Part shown: one piece after another, positions 57,116 through 64,000 of the stretch
Layout: each line of letters opens with the position of its first letter
Position numbering within the stretch: the first letter of the stretch is position 1
From: Chloroflexota bacterium
GTDB lineage: Bacteria; Chloroflexota; Anaerolineae; UBA4142
Assembly: GCA_016219275.1 (NCBI GenBank)
Contig: JACRBM010000056.1
Span: 1-64,000, forward strand
Reading direction: 5' to 3'
DNA length: 64,000 nt
Notes under the pieces: model-generated
Databases searched by the model: none
The model's input: only the letters and a program-made list of their open reading frames with translations
Told to the model about the DNA's origin: nothing
Translations under genes and position numbers: made by a program

Positions 57116-57559
57116 TTACGCGCGCGTCAGCCACCACCACGCACCGGCGATTCCGAGCGCCGCACCGGCGACGACTTCGATGGGTGTGTGTCCCAACAAT
57201 TCGCGCAAGTGCGTTTCGCTGATGGGGTGTCCTTGAAATAGCTCGTCAATGATTTGATTGAGGATGCGCGCTTGAATACTCGCGGCGCGACGCACGCCCG
57301 CCGCGTCGTACATCACGATGACGGCGAGGACGAACGCGACCGCGAACAGACTCGACCCGGTGCCTTCTTGGATCGCGACGGCTGTCGCGAGCGCGCACAC
57401 CGTCGCCGAATGGGACGAAGGCATACCGCCGGCACTCGTCAGCAAACGTAAATTCAATTTATGATGCCACAATAATTCGACGATGACTTTGAGGATTTGC
57501 GCGATTGCCCAGGGAATGAACGTGGCTTGCGCGATGCGGTTGGCGAGAAGATCGTTCAC
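57116..57559 (-). CDS. Divergent PAP2 family protein (DUF212-like)
   Basis: 147 aa from the GTG at 57559, which overlaps the xseB stop by four bases. About four membrane segments; the phosphatase-like signature KLNLRLLTSAGGMPSSHSATVCALATAVA and DAAGVRRAASIQARILNQI, LGHTPIEVVAGAALGI. The family is annotated as divergent PAP2/vanadium-haloperoxidase-related and its substrate is unknown. Coupled translation with xseB. Confidence 0.82.
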   Translation of the reverse strand: MNDLLANRIAQATFIPWAIAQILKVIVELLWHHKLNLRLLTSAGGMPSSHSATVCALATAVAIQEGTGSSLFAVAFVLAVIVMYDAAGVRRAASIQARILNQIIDELFQGHPISETHLRELLGHTPIEVVAGAALGIAGAWWWLTRA

Positions 57560-57798
57560 GCGTTGTCCTCGTCGAAATCTTGTGCGGAAACAGTCTCGCC
57601 GCGCGGCACGAGTTCTTTGATGCGCAGTTCGGCGGCATCGAGCAGCGCGCCGCATTGCTTGGCGAGTTCCATCCCGCGCTGAAACAGCGCGAGCGATTCG
57701 TCGAGCGGCAAATCGCCGGCTTCGAGTTTCGCGATCGTCGTTTCGAGTTCGGAAAAAAGATTTTCAAAGGATTCGGATTTCTCTTTTGATTTTGGCAT
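57556..57798 (-). CDS. xseB: Exodeoxyribonuclease VII small subunit
   Basis: 80 aa. ESFENLFSELETTIAKLEAGDLPLDESLALFQRGMELAKQCGALLDAAELRIKELV is the XseB helical hairpin. Partners with XseA to degrade single-stranded DNA. xseA is not next to it. It overlaps the PAP2-like gene at GTGA. Confidence 0.9.
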   Translation of the reverse strand: MPKSKEKSESFENLFSELETTIAKLEAGDLPLDESLALFQRGMELAKQCGALLDAAELRIKELVPRGETVSAQDFDEDNA

Positions 57799-57802
57799 TA
57801 TG

Positions 57803-60800
57803 CTATTTCTCCAATTCTTCCTGCGCCAGCAATTGCTTCAACGCCCCATACGCCGCATTTTGCACGTCCGATCTCACATCCTGCTGTGCCAGGTACAGTA
57901 AGCCATCCAGAACACTCTGCGTCTTTTCGCCCAACTCTCCCAACGATTGAGCCGCGTCCCGTCGTACCTCTCCATCCCTCGCCTTGAGCGCCAAGTCGAG
58001 TAACAAGGGTACTGCTTGCGTTGTCCCGCCCAACTGCCCCAACGACCGAGCCGCGTCCTGTCGCACTGATTCGTTACTTGCCGTGCGCGCCAAGTGGAGT
58101 AGCAGTGGTACCGCCTGTGCTTCCTCCCCCAATTTCCCCAATGATTTAGCCGCACGTTGCCGCACCCATTCAGCACTTGCAGGGCGCGTCAAATCGAGTA
58201 ACAGTTGTGCTGCTTGCGCTTTCTCACCCACCTCTCCCAATGCTTCAACCACCGACAGCCGTATCCATTCAACACTCGTCGTGTGTGCTAGGTCAAGTAG
58301 CAGTCGTGCTGCCTGCGCCTCCTCGCCCAACTGTCCCAACGCTCGGCCCGCATCGTAGCGCACCAATTCGCTATTTGGCGCGACTGCCAAGTTGAGTAAT
58401 CCGTTGACAATCGCTTCGCTCTTCTCACCTAGCTGTCCCAATGACCAAGCCGCAAGTCGTCGCACATCTTCGTCACTCGCCGTGCGAACCAAGTCGAGTA
58501 ATCCGTCAACAACCATTTGGCTCTTATCGCCTAACTGCCCCAATGACCGAACCGCAAACCGCCGCACCCATAAGTCGCTTGATGTGCACGCTAAATCGAG
58601 TAGTCCGTTGACAACCACTTCGCTCTTCTCGCCCAACTGCCCCAATGCTTCAGCCGCATTTTGCCGCATCCTCTCATTATTCGCTGTGCGCGCCTGGTCG
58701 AGTAGCAATTGTGCCGCTTGCGCTTTCTCGCCCAGTTCTCCCAATGCTTGAGCCACATCCAGCCGTTCAAATTCAGAACGCGCCGTGCGCGCTAGGTTGA
58801 TTAGCAGTTGTGTCGCTTGCGCTTTCTCGCCCAAATGCCCCCACGCTTCAGCCGCCTTCCGCTGTACCCATTCATCATTCGTGGGGCGCGTCAAGTCGAG
58901 TAACAGTTGTGTCGTCTCGGGTTCTTTTCTTGCCACTAATGGATTCATCCAATCGGCACACCAACTATCCAAAAATCTCTTGTGCGAATCCCTCAGAATC
59001 AACGTTGCAATACCACCATTTTCGCCTCTAGCAATCCAAGTCAGGATTTCAATGTACTCCCTATGAAGTTTCTCGCGCAAATGAGTGTGTAACAAACCAT
59101 CGCACAACTCTTTCACCACGCGCTCCACCACCGCGCGCTCGACCATCACGTCATCGGCAAGAACGCGCGCGGCAAAGAAAAGGTCGCGATGCAAAACGCC
59201 TTCGCCCCAACTGTTCGCGCTCAAGATGGCTTGCAGCAATTTCGTCGTGGGCTTGACCTTGAGTTTCGCCATCGTCAGCAAGCTCACTTCTTCCCAGCGC
59301 GGGTCGTGCAGGTGCGACATCACGGCGTCGTGGACAATCTGCGGGTCTTCTTCGTCCAGATAGCGATTGTAAATGTCCATCGCCGCAAAATATTCCTGAA
59401 AGGTGCGATGCGCAAACGCAAAGCGGTCGGGACTGCGCTCGACCAGAATGCCCGCGCGCTCCACCAATCGGTCAATGAATCGCGATGCTTCATCCGCCGC
59501 GTCGGGATAGCGCGGTTTCAAGAATCGGGTCAACTTGCGCTGCAACTCGTCGCGTTCCACATCGCCGATGTTCTCGCTGTGCATCCAATACGCGATGTGT
59601 TCCAAGCGTCGCCGCTGTTCTTCTTCCCCGATTGGCGCGCCGCCGATGCCGCGCACCTCGTCCCATTTCACCAGGAGCGATTCGGCGCATTTGTCGTACA
59701 ACCTGACGCGCTGATTCGGCAATCGTTCCGTGCGATGGATGGTCGCGATAATCGTGAGCATCAGCGGATTGACCGCGAGTCGCTTGACGTTCGGATTCGC
59801 GTCCAGCGATTCCGACAAAAGCCGCGCGCCCTCTTTCGCTTCGGGTTCGTTCTTCCCCTCGACCGCGCGATACCAGTTCTCGATGAATTGGCGAATCGCG
59901 TCGTCGTCGAAATCCAAGATGCTGAACGTGTAAAACTCGCGGCGGTCGAGCGGGGCGGCTTCGTATCCTTTCGGACGCGATGTGACGATGAAACGATTGG
60001 CAGGATGCGCGCGCGCCAGATTCTCGATGAGGTCGCGCATCTCGATTCTCTGGGCGGCAGTGCCGACCTCGTCCATCCCGTCGAACAACAGCGCGCACTC
60101 TCCGCGCTCGATGAAATGGCAAAAGAATTGCGACGGAAAATTCTGCCCGCGCGCGCGATAGTGGTCGTGCAAATAATCTTCAACTGCATATCCCGCGCCC
60201 CGCCGACTGCGTTCCCGCGCGAATTCTCGCAGCACGATTCGCAACGGCACGCGCGATTCGTCGCGTACGGGCGCGGTCGCCGCACCGTGCCATCCGCGCG
60301 CAAACGAAAGCGCGAGCCACTGCAACAGCGTGGACTTGCCCGCGCCAGGCGTGCCCAGCACAACCGCTTTCCGCTGGACCCGTAACGCGAAGGCTATGCC
60401 AACTTTTCGCTCTGTCACATCACGTTCATTAATCGCTCTCCAAAGAACCCGTCGCAACGCCGCAGATGTTGTTCTCGGGGACTCCTCGATTTCTGTCCCT
60501 TTCTCGAACGGTTCCCTGCTCGCGACGCTCTCCACGCGCAGCGGCACAAACACCTGCTCCAGTTTTGGGTCGTCAACCACCTTGCCCGCGTGCGAAAAAC
60601 CAATCAGGCGAATCTTTTCCCACTCGCCGATGACGTGCGCGAGATATTGCTCGCGCTGCTGTTCCATTGTGATCTGTTCTTGCTCGCGTTCCCAATTGCG
60701 AATCGCGGTGACAACTTTCGTCGCCAAATCCTGCGGCGATCTGAATTCGGCGCGCAGCACGCCATTGACACGCGCACGGAATTCGCGCTGTCGTTTGCGT

Positions 60801-61141
60801 TTCGATGCGTTCTCGACGAGATTCGCGGGAATTGGAAAATCGTCGGGCGCGATGAACATCAAGCGCGGCTTGTTCGTCTCAACCGCCGCGTCGTACTCTT
60901 GTTGCGTGTACGACTTGTCCGAACCCTTCGGACTGCTTCCAAAATAATGCCCGACGATTCCAACAAACACCTCGCACTCAGCAACTTTGGCGCGGCAAAA
61001 CTCATCTGCCATTACCGCCCGTGCGCCAAAATCCTCCATGCGGACGCAATGCAAATCGTCGCACGCCTGAATCGCCGCGAACACCGCGTCGCGATATTCC
61101 TGCAAATCTTTGGCGGTTGAACTCAGAAAAATTTTTCGCAT
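57803..61141 (-). CDS. DUF4062-NACHT-HEAT repeat protein
   Basis: 1112 aa. N-terminal DUF4062 (about 1-155: RKIFLSSTAKDLQEYRDAVFAAI, VFVGIVGHYFGSSPKG), a TIR-like fold. Then a NACHT ATPase: GTPGAGKSTLLQWLALSF (Walker A, about 265), GECALLFDGMDEVGTAAQRIE (Walker B), RFIVTSRPKGYE. The remaining 500 residues are about 12 HEAT repeats of about 36 aa (EWVRQRAAKSLGKLGEEAQA and similar). The layout matches bacterial NLR-like sensors, several of which are antiphage. No separate effector gene is adjacent. Ends 5 bases before xseB. Confidence 0.85.
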   Translation of the reverse strand: MRKIFLSSTAKDLQEYRDAVFAAIQACDDLHCVRMEDFGARAVMADEFCRAKVAECEVFVGIVGHYFGSSPKGSDKSYTQQEYDAAVETNKPRLMFIAPDDFPIPANLVENASKRKRQREFRARVNGVLRAEFRSPQDLATKVVTAIRNWEREQEQITMEQQREQYLAHVIGEWEKIRLIGFSHAGKVVDDPKLEQVFVPLRVESVASREPFEKGTEIEESPRTTSAALRRVLWRAINERDVTERKVGIAFALRVQRKAVVLGTPGAGKSTLLQWLALSFARGWHGAATAPVRDESRVPLRIVLREFARERSRRGAGYAVEDYLHDHYRARGQNFPSQFFCHFIERGECALLFDGMDEVGTAAQRIEMRDLIENLARAHPANRFIVTSRPKGYEAAPLDRREFYTFSILDFDDDAIRQFIENWYRAVEGKNEPEAKEGARLLSESLDANPNVKRLAVNPLMLTIIATIHRTERLPNQRVRLYDKCAESLLVKWDEVRGIGGAPIGEEEQRRRLEHIAYWMHSENIGDVERDELQRKLTRFLKPRYPDAADEASRFIDRLVERAGILVERSPDRFAFAHRTFQEYFAAMDIYNRYLDEEDPQIVHDAVMSHLHDPRWEEVSLLTMAKLKVKPTTKLLQAILSANSWGEGVLHRDLFFAARVLADDVMVERAVVERVVKELCDGLLHTHLREKLHREYIEILTWIARGENGGIATLILRDSHKRFLDSWCADWMNPLVARKEPETTQLLLDLTRPTNDEWVQRKAAEAWGHLGEKAQATQLLINLARTARSEFERLDVAQALGELGEKAQAAQLLLDQARTANNERMRQNAAEALGQLGEKSEVVVNGLLDLACTSSDLWVRRFAVRSLGQLGDKSQMVVDGLLDLVRTASDEDVRRLAAWSLGQLGEKSEAIVNGLLNLAVAPNSELVRYDAGRALGQLGEEAQAARLLLDLAHTTSVEWIRLSVVEALGEVGEKAQAAQLLLDLTRPASAEWVRQRAAKSLGKLGEEAQAVPLLLHLARTASNESVRQDAARSLGQLGGTTQAVPLLLDLALKARDGEVRRDAAQSLGELGEKTQSVLDGLLYLAQQDVRSDVQNAAYGALKQLLAQEELEK

Positions 61142-61151
61142 TAGGACGATT

Positions 61152-61499
61152 CTATCGTTTCGTCACTTCACGCGCAATCCAGATCACGCCAATCGTAATC
61201 AACAGAATTGGAAAAAAAGGTAGGTCAATCGGTAAACGAAACACGGCACGCGCCACATCCACCGCGCCGATGACGAGCGCGATGACGCCGAGCGTGATAG
61301 TGAAACCGCTGGTGGAAATCCTGTTCAGGTAACGCGCGAGATTTAGTCCCAGCAGAATCACACCGATGCCGATGGTCGCGCTGCCGTCCGGTAAAAACCG
61401 GAACAGACTAGTCAAGCCCCACACAATAAAGAACGTCCCCCACGCAATCGTCTCGAAACGCCGATTCAAACTTTTCGCGTCGTCCACGGTTCGCCTCAC
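61152..61499 (-). CDS. Small four-helix membrane protein, unknown function
   Basis: 115 aa. Four hydrophobic segments (IAWGTFFIVWGLTSLFRFL, TIGIGVILLGLNLARYL, TITLGVIALVIGAVDVARAV, LPFFPILLITIGVIWIAREV) resemble the LiaF/DUF5668 type of membrane domain. No catalytic residues. 17 bases after the FAD/iron-sulfur gene and 10 before the NACHT gene on the same strand. Confidence 0.7.
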   Translation of the reverse strand: MRRTVDDAKSLNRRFETIAWGTFFIVWGLTSLFRFLPDGSATIGIGVILLGLNLARYLNRISTSGFTITLGVIALVIGAVDVARAVFRLPIDLPFFPILLITIGVIWIAREVTKR

Positions 61500-61516
61500 A
61501 TTCGTTTTTGATTCGT

Positions 61517-62968
61517 CTATTGTGTCGCCGCTTGTTCTATCGCCTCGATGATTTTATAGTACCCGGTGCACCGGCACAAATTGCCGGTTAGCGCGTGCTG
61601 TATCTCCTCACGTGTCGGCTGCGCAATTTCGTCGAGCAGCGCCGCGCCGCTCATGATAAAACCCGGCGTGCAATAGCCGCACTGCACCGCGCCAGTCTCG
61701 ATGAACGCGCGTTGAACCGGATGTAGCTTTCCGTCGCGTGGCAAACCTTCAATCGTCACGATCTCCGCGCCGTGCGCGCGCGCCGCGGGCACGAGACAAC
61801 TCATCACCGCGATGCCGTCGAGAAAAACCGCGCACGCGCCGCACTCGCCTTCCGCGCAACCTTCTTTCGTGCCTGGTAATCCCAGATCTTCGCGCAACAA
61901 GCGGAGAAGAGTTTTGTCGGATGCATTCTCAATGGTATGCGCTTTGCCGTTGACGACGGTTTCGATGGTGTCTGAATTCGTAATTCGAAATTCGGAATTT
62001 GCTTGCGCGGCGAATTTCGAATTACGAATTTTGAATTTGCCTTCCGTTTTTCCCCACAACATCACCGGTTGTTCTGGACTATCTTCGCGCTCGGCGCCGT
62101 CGCGTAGTTGGCGCAGCGCGCGCGCGACGAGGACGCGCACCATTTCGCGGCGATAATCGGCGGTGCCGCGAATGTCGTCAATCGGTCGCGCGGCATTCAT
62201 CGCGAGACGCGCGGCTTGCTCGATCGTTTCGTCGTCGAGCGTTTTGCCGATGAGGAATTGCTGCGCGTCGGTCGCCGCGACAATCGTCGGCGCGACAGAC
62301 CCTAATGTAATCCAAACCGATTCAAGCGGTGAATTTCGAGTTTCGAATTTCGAATTTCGAAATCCCAACACGACCGCAACATTGACCACCGAAATCGCTT
62401 GTGCGCGGCGCAGACCCAGTTTGATGAACGTGCCGAATTCGTTTTGCTTGAGCGCGGGGAACGAAATCGCGGTGAGCATTTCATCCGGTTCGAGCGCAGT
62501 CTTGCGGACGCCGCGCATAAATTCTTCGAGGTCCAGCTCGCGTTTGCCGCGCCCCTTGCTTTCCAGCGTCACCCATGCGCCGAGCGCGCGCAACGGCGTG
62601 ATCGTATCGTTCGCCGGCGACGCGGTGATGAGGTTGCCAGCGACCGTCCCGCGATTGCGAATCTGCGGCGCACCCACTTCCCAGCACGCGCGCACGAGCG
62701 GGTACGCGTGTGCGCGCAAGCGCGCATCGGCGACGACTTGATTGTGCGTGACGCTCGCGCCAAGATGAAACGTGCCGTCCTCGAAGCGGATTTCGTCCAG
62801 TTTCGGAATTCGACTGACATCAATCACAACCTTGGGCGCGCGCGCCTTGCGTTCGATTTCCAAAATCAAATCCGTGCCGCCGTTGATGAGCCGCGCGTTG
62901 TTGCCGTGCTGTGCGAGCAGGTCAAGCGCGTGTTCAATGGATGTCGCGGTGATGTATGTGTCCCACAT
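61517..62968 (-). CDS. Fused FAD-binding and 2Fe-2S subunits of xanthine/CO dehydrogenase family
   Basis: 483 aa from the ATG at 62968. The N-terminal half is the FAD subunit (CoxM-like): LINGGTDLILEIERKA, GAPQIRNRGTVAGNLITASPANDTI, and a C-terminal ADYRREMVRVLVARAL. The C-terminal half is the 2Fe-2S subunit (CoxS-like): CAEGECGACAVFLDGIAVMSC and VQCGYCTPGFIMSG...LTGNLCRCTGYYKI. Fused subunits are known but less common. The molybdopterin catalytic subunit is not adjacent. Two repeats lie in frame: RNSKFETRNSPL (about 62326-62364) and KIRNSKFAAQANSEFRIT between the halves (61970-62041). Confidence 0.85.
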   Translation of the reverse strand: MWDTYITATSIEHALDLLAQHGNNARLINGGTDLILEIERKARAPKVVIDVSRIPKLDEIRFEDGTFHLGASVTHNQVVADARLRAHAYPLVRACWEVGAPQIRNRGTVAGNLITASPANDTITPLRALGAWVTLESKGRGKRELDLEEFMRGVRKTALEPDEMLTAISFPALKQNEFGTFIKLGLRRAQAISVVNVAVVLGFRNSKFETRNSPLESVWITLGSVAPTIVAATDAQQFLIGKTLDDETIEQAARLAMNAARPIDDIRGTADYRREMVRVLVARALRQLRDGAEREDSPEQPVMLWGKTEGKFKIRNSKFAAQANSEFRITNSDTIETVVNGKAHTIENASDKTLLRLLREDLGLPGTKEGCAEGECGACAVFLDGIAVMSCLVPAARAHGAEIVTIEGLPRDGKLHPVQRAFIETGAVQCGYCTPGFIMSGAALLDEIAQPTREEIQHALTGNLCRCTGYYKIIEAIEQAATQ

Positions 62969-63015
62969 GGTTCCCCGTAAATGGTAAATGGTAAATGGCA
63001 ATTACCAACAACCAA

Positions 63016-63786
63016 TTACGCCTTTCGTTTTACTTGAATGATCTCCGCCATGATGCTCACCGCGATTTCCTGCGGCGTCTCGGCGTTGATTTCTATTCCA
63101 ATCGGCGCATGGACGCGCGCGAGTGCGGCGTCGCTTACGCCGCGTTGTTTCAGTGCGTTCTTCGCGGTTTGCGCGCGCCGGTCGCTGCCCAGCATCCCAA
63201 TGTATGCAACATCCTTTTCGACAAGCGCGCCCAGCAACGCGGGATCGAGCGCGTGCGCGCGGGTAACGAGGACGACGTACGTTTGCGGCGTGAGGTCAAG
63301 CGCGGCGATTTTTTGGACCAGGTCGCCGGCGATGCGTTCGTCCGCGCACGGAAATTTTTCCGGCGTCACAAATTCCGGACGGTCGTCGAGCACGACGATG
63401 TAAAAACCGAGCGACCGTGCGAGTGCGGCGACTGCCGCGCCGACGTGTCCCGCGCCGACAATCACGAGCGTAAGCGCGTGTGTGAGCGGCTCGATGAAAA
63501 CGTCCATCTCACCGCGCTCATCGTCCAAATTTCCGCCCGCGTGATTTTGTAAATCCAAATCAAGACAGCGCGCCTTACCCTCGCGAATCGCGACGCGCGC
63601 CTCGGCAATGACGCGCAGTTCCATCTCGCCGCCGCCAATCGTGCCGACAAATTTACCGTCGGGATAGACGAGCATTTTCGCGCCGGGTTCGCGCGGACTC
63701 GCGCCGCGCGTTTTGACGACCGTCGCGAGCGCGACAAGTTGGTTGTTTTGTAGAGCATCCATCAACGCATGAAAAACTGGATCCAT
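63016..63786 (-). CDS. xdhC: XdhC/CoxI-family molybdenum cofactor insertion protein
   Basis: 256 aa from the ATG at 63786. The N-terminal XdhC/CoxI region includes VKTRGASPREPGAKMLVYPDGKFVGTIGGGEMEL; the C-terminal Rossmann part has LVIVGAGHVGAAVAALARSLGFYIVVLDDR, ADERIAGDLVQKIAALDL, TPQTYVVLVTRAHALDPALLGAL and YIGMLGSDRRAQTAKNAL. XdhC helps deliver sulfurated molybdenum cofactor to xanthine-dehydrogenase-type enzymes. It leads the operon with the FAD/iron-sulfur subunit (47-base gap). Confidence 0.9.
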   Translation of the reverse strand: MDPVFHALMDALQNNQLVALATVVKTRGASPREPGAKMLVYPDGKFVGTIGGGEMELRVIAEARVAIREGKARCLDLDLQNHAGGNLDDERGEMDVFIEPLTHALTLVIVGAGHVGAAVAALARSLGFYIVVLDDRPEFVTPEKFPCADERIAGDLVQKIAALDLTPQTYVVLVTRAHALDPALLGALVEKDVAYIGMLGSDRRAQTAKNALKQRGVSDAALARVHAPIGIEINAETPQEIAVSIMAEIIQVKRKA

Positions 63787-63844
63787 TAAAACTCCGCTGA
63801 CAAAACCTGGGGCTTGCTTTAGAATGCGGCGAGAGAGGTGTGAA

Positions 63845-64000
63845 ATGGCAACTCCCAAAACAGTAACTCTGATTTACGCGAATGGCGTGTTCACCCCAGT
63901 CGAAAAAATAAAACTGCGCCCGCGTGAAAAAGTGCGCGCCAAGATTATACCGTTTGCGCCACCCACGCGCAAAACGACGCCGCGCAAGCGTGTGTGCGCA
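63845..64000 (+). CDS. Partial DUF104-like antitoxin, C-terminus missing
   Basis: 52 codons to the window edge with no stop. TVTLIYANGVFTPVEKIKLRPREKVRAKI matches the beginning of DUF104 (antitoxin AF2212-like) proteins: an I-x-A-x-[YN]-G-V-F-x-P strand followed by a charged strand. A GAGAGGTG site precedes the ATG. The partner toxin would lie beyond the edge. Confidence 0.55.
   Translation, partial: MATPKTVTLIYANGVFTPVEKIKLRPREKVRAKIIPFAPPTRKTTPRKRVCA

Noticed and set aside
57850-58900. Regular repeats of about 110 bp
   Set aside because: They are in frame and encode HEAT repeats of the NACHT protein, not a non-coding array.
1-64000. Insertion sequence, prophage or integrative element
   Set aside because: No transposase, integrase, phage structural gene or attachment site duplication was seen. 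The only transfer-like unit is the small nuclease-like cassette at 15.2-15.9 kb.

Overview
This window looks like a chromosomal piece of a GC-rich, CGCG-rich bacterium, most likely a Chloroflexota (Anaerolineae-like) lineage. That placement is an inference: it rests on the overall gene mix (STAND/NACHT ATPases, a SARP-type regulator, TPR proteins, a KimA-like permease, TolB-like lipoproteins with Thr/Pro linkers) and on the very dense short intergenic hairpin repeats, not on a marker gene. No rRNA, transposase, phage or CRISPR locus was seen.

Layout. 0-8 kb: a partial gene, a ribbon-helix-helix antitoxin-like gene, a YbeD-like protein, a TPR lipoprotein, a solute-binding protein, a clan GH-A glycosidase, a NYN-domain protein, a UPF0175 protein, two small membrane proteins and a NACHT-HEAT protein. 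8-20 kb: ParA with an overlapping membrane partner, a membrane-fused phytoene-dehydrogenase-like protein, a NarL-type two-component system, a metallo-beta-lactamase-fold hydrolase, an AT-richer nuclease-like cassette, an efflux operon (adaptor, methyltransferase, permease) and an alpha/beta hydrolase. 20-30 kb: a KimA-like permease behind a structured leader RNA, proline dehydrogenase, CinA, IlvE, a LysM-M23 peptidase, an adenosine-specific kinase, SSB, an M20 peptidase and a divergent XRE/HNH pair. 30-31 kb: tRNA-Pro, tRNA-Gly and a tRNA-Ile(CAU) interrupted by a group I intron. 31-41 kb: DksA-like protein, a chlD-type chelatase gene split by an apparent programmed -1 frameshift, an AhpD-like selenoprotein with in-frame TGA, a polysaccharide deacetylase, methyltransferases, a TIR-TPR protein and FtsK. 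41-50 kb: two TolB-like lipoproteins, a SARP-ATPase-TPR regulator, small proteins, a diheme cytochrome c and a methyltransferase. 50-64 kb: an EamA transporter, a GHMP sugar kinase with GalU, an M20 dipeptidase, a NapH/NapG-like iron-sulfur protein, a DUF362 protein, a PAP2-like protein with XseB, a large DUF4062-NACHT-HEAT protein, a fused FAD/2Fe-2S subunit of the xanthine/CO dehydrogenase family with XdhC, and a partial antitoxin-like gene.

The most notable signals are (1) the selenocysteine codon followed by a GGUC-loop SECIS-like hairpin in an AhpD-like gene, (2) the 199-nt Azoarcus-type group I intron in tRNA-Ile(CAU), (3) the A-AAA-AAG slippery site that joins a ChlI-like ATPase to its VWA domain, (4) a terminator-attenuator leader in front of the KimA-like gene, and (5) a rich set of dispersed short palindromic repeats, some of which have entered reading frames and now encode tails and linkers of proteins. 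A nuclease-like cassette is itself bracketed by inverted copies of a tandem short repeat. The octamer ACCTGGGT, in either orientation, also recurs far more often than base composition predicts.
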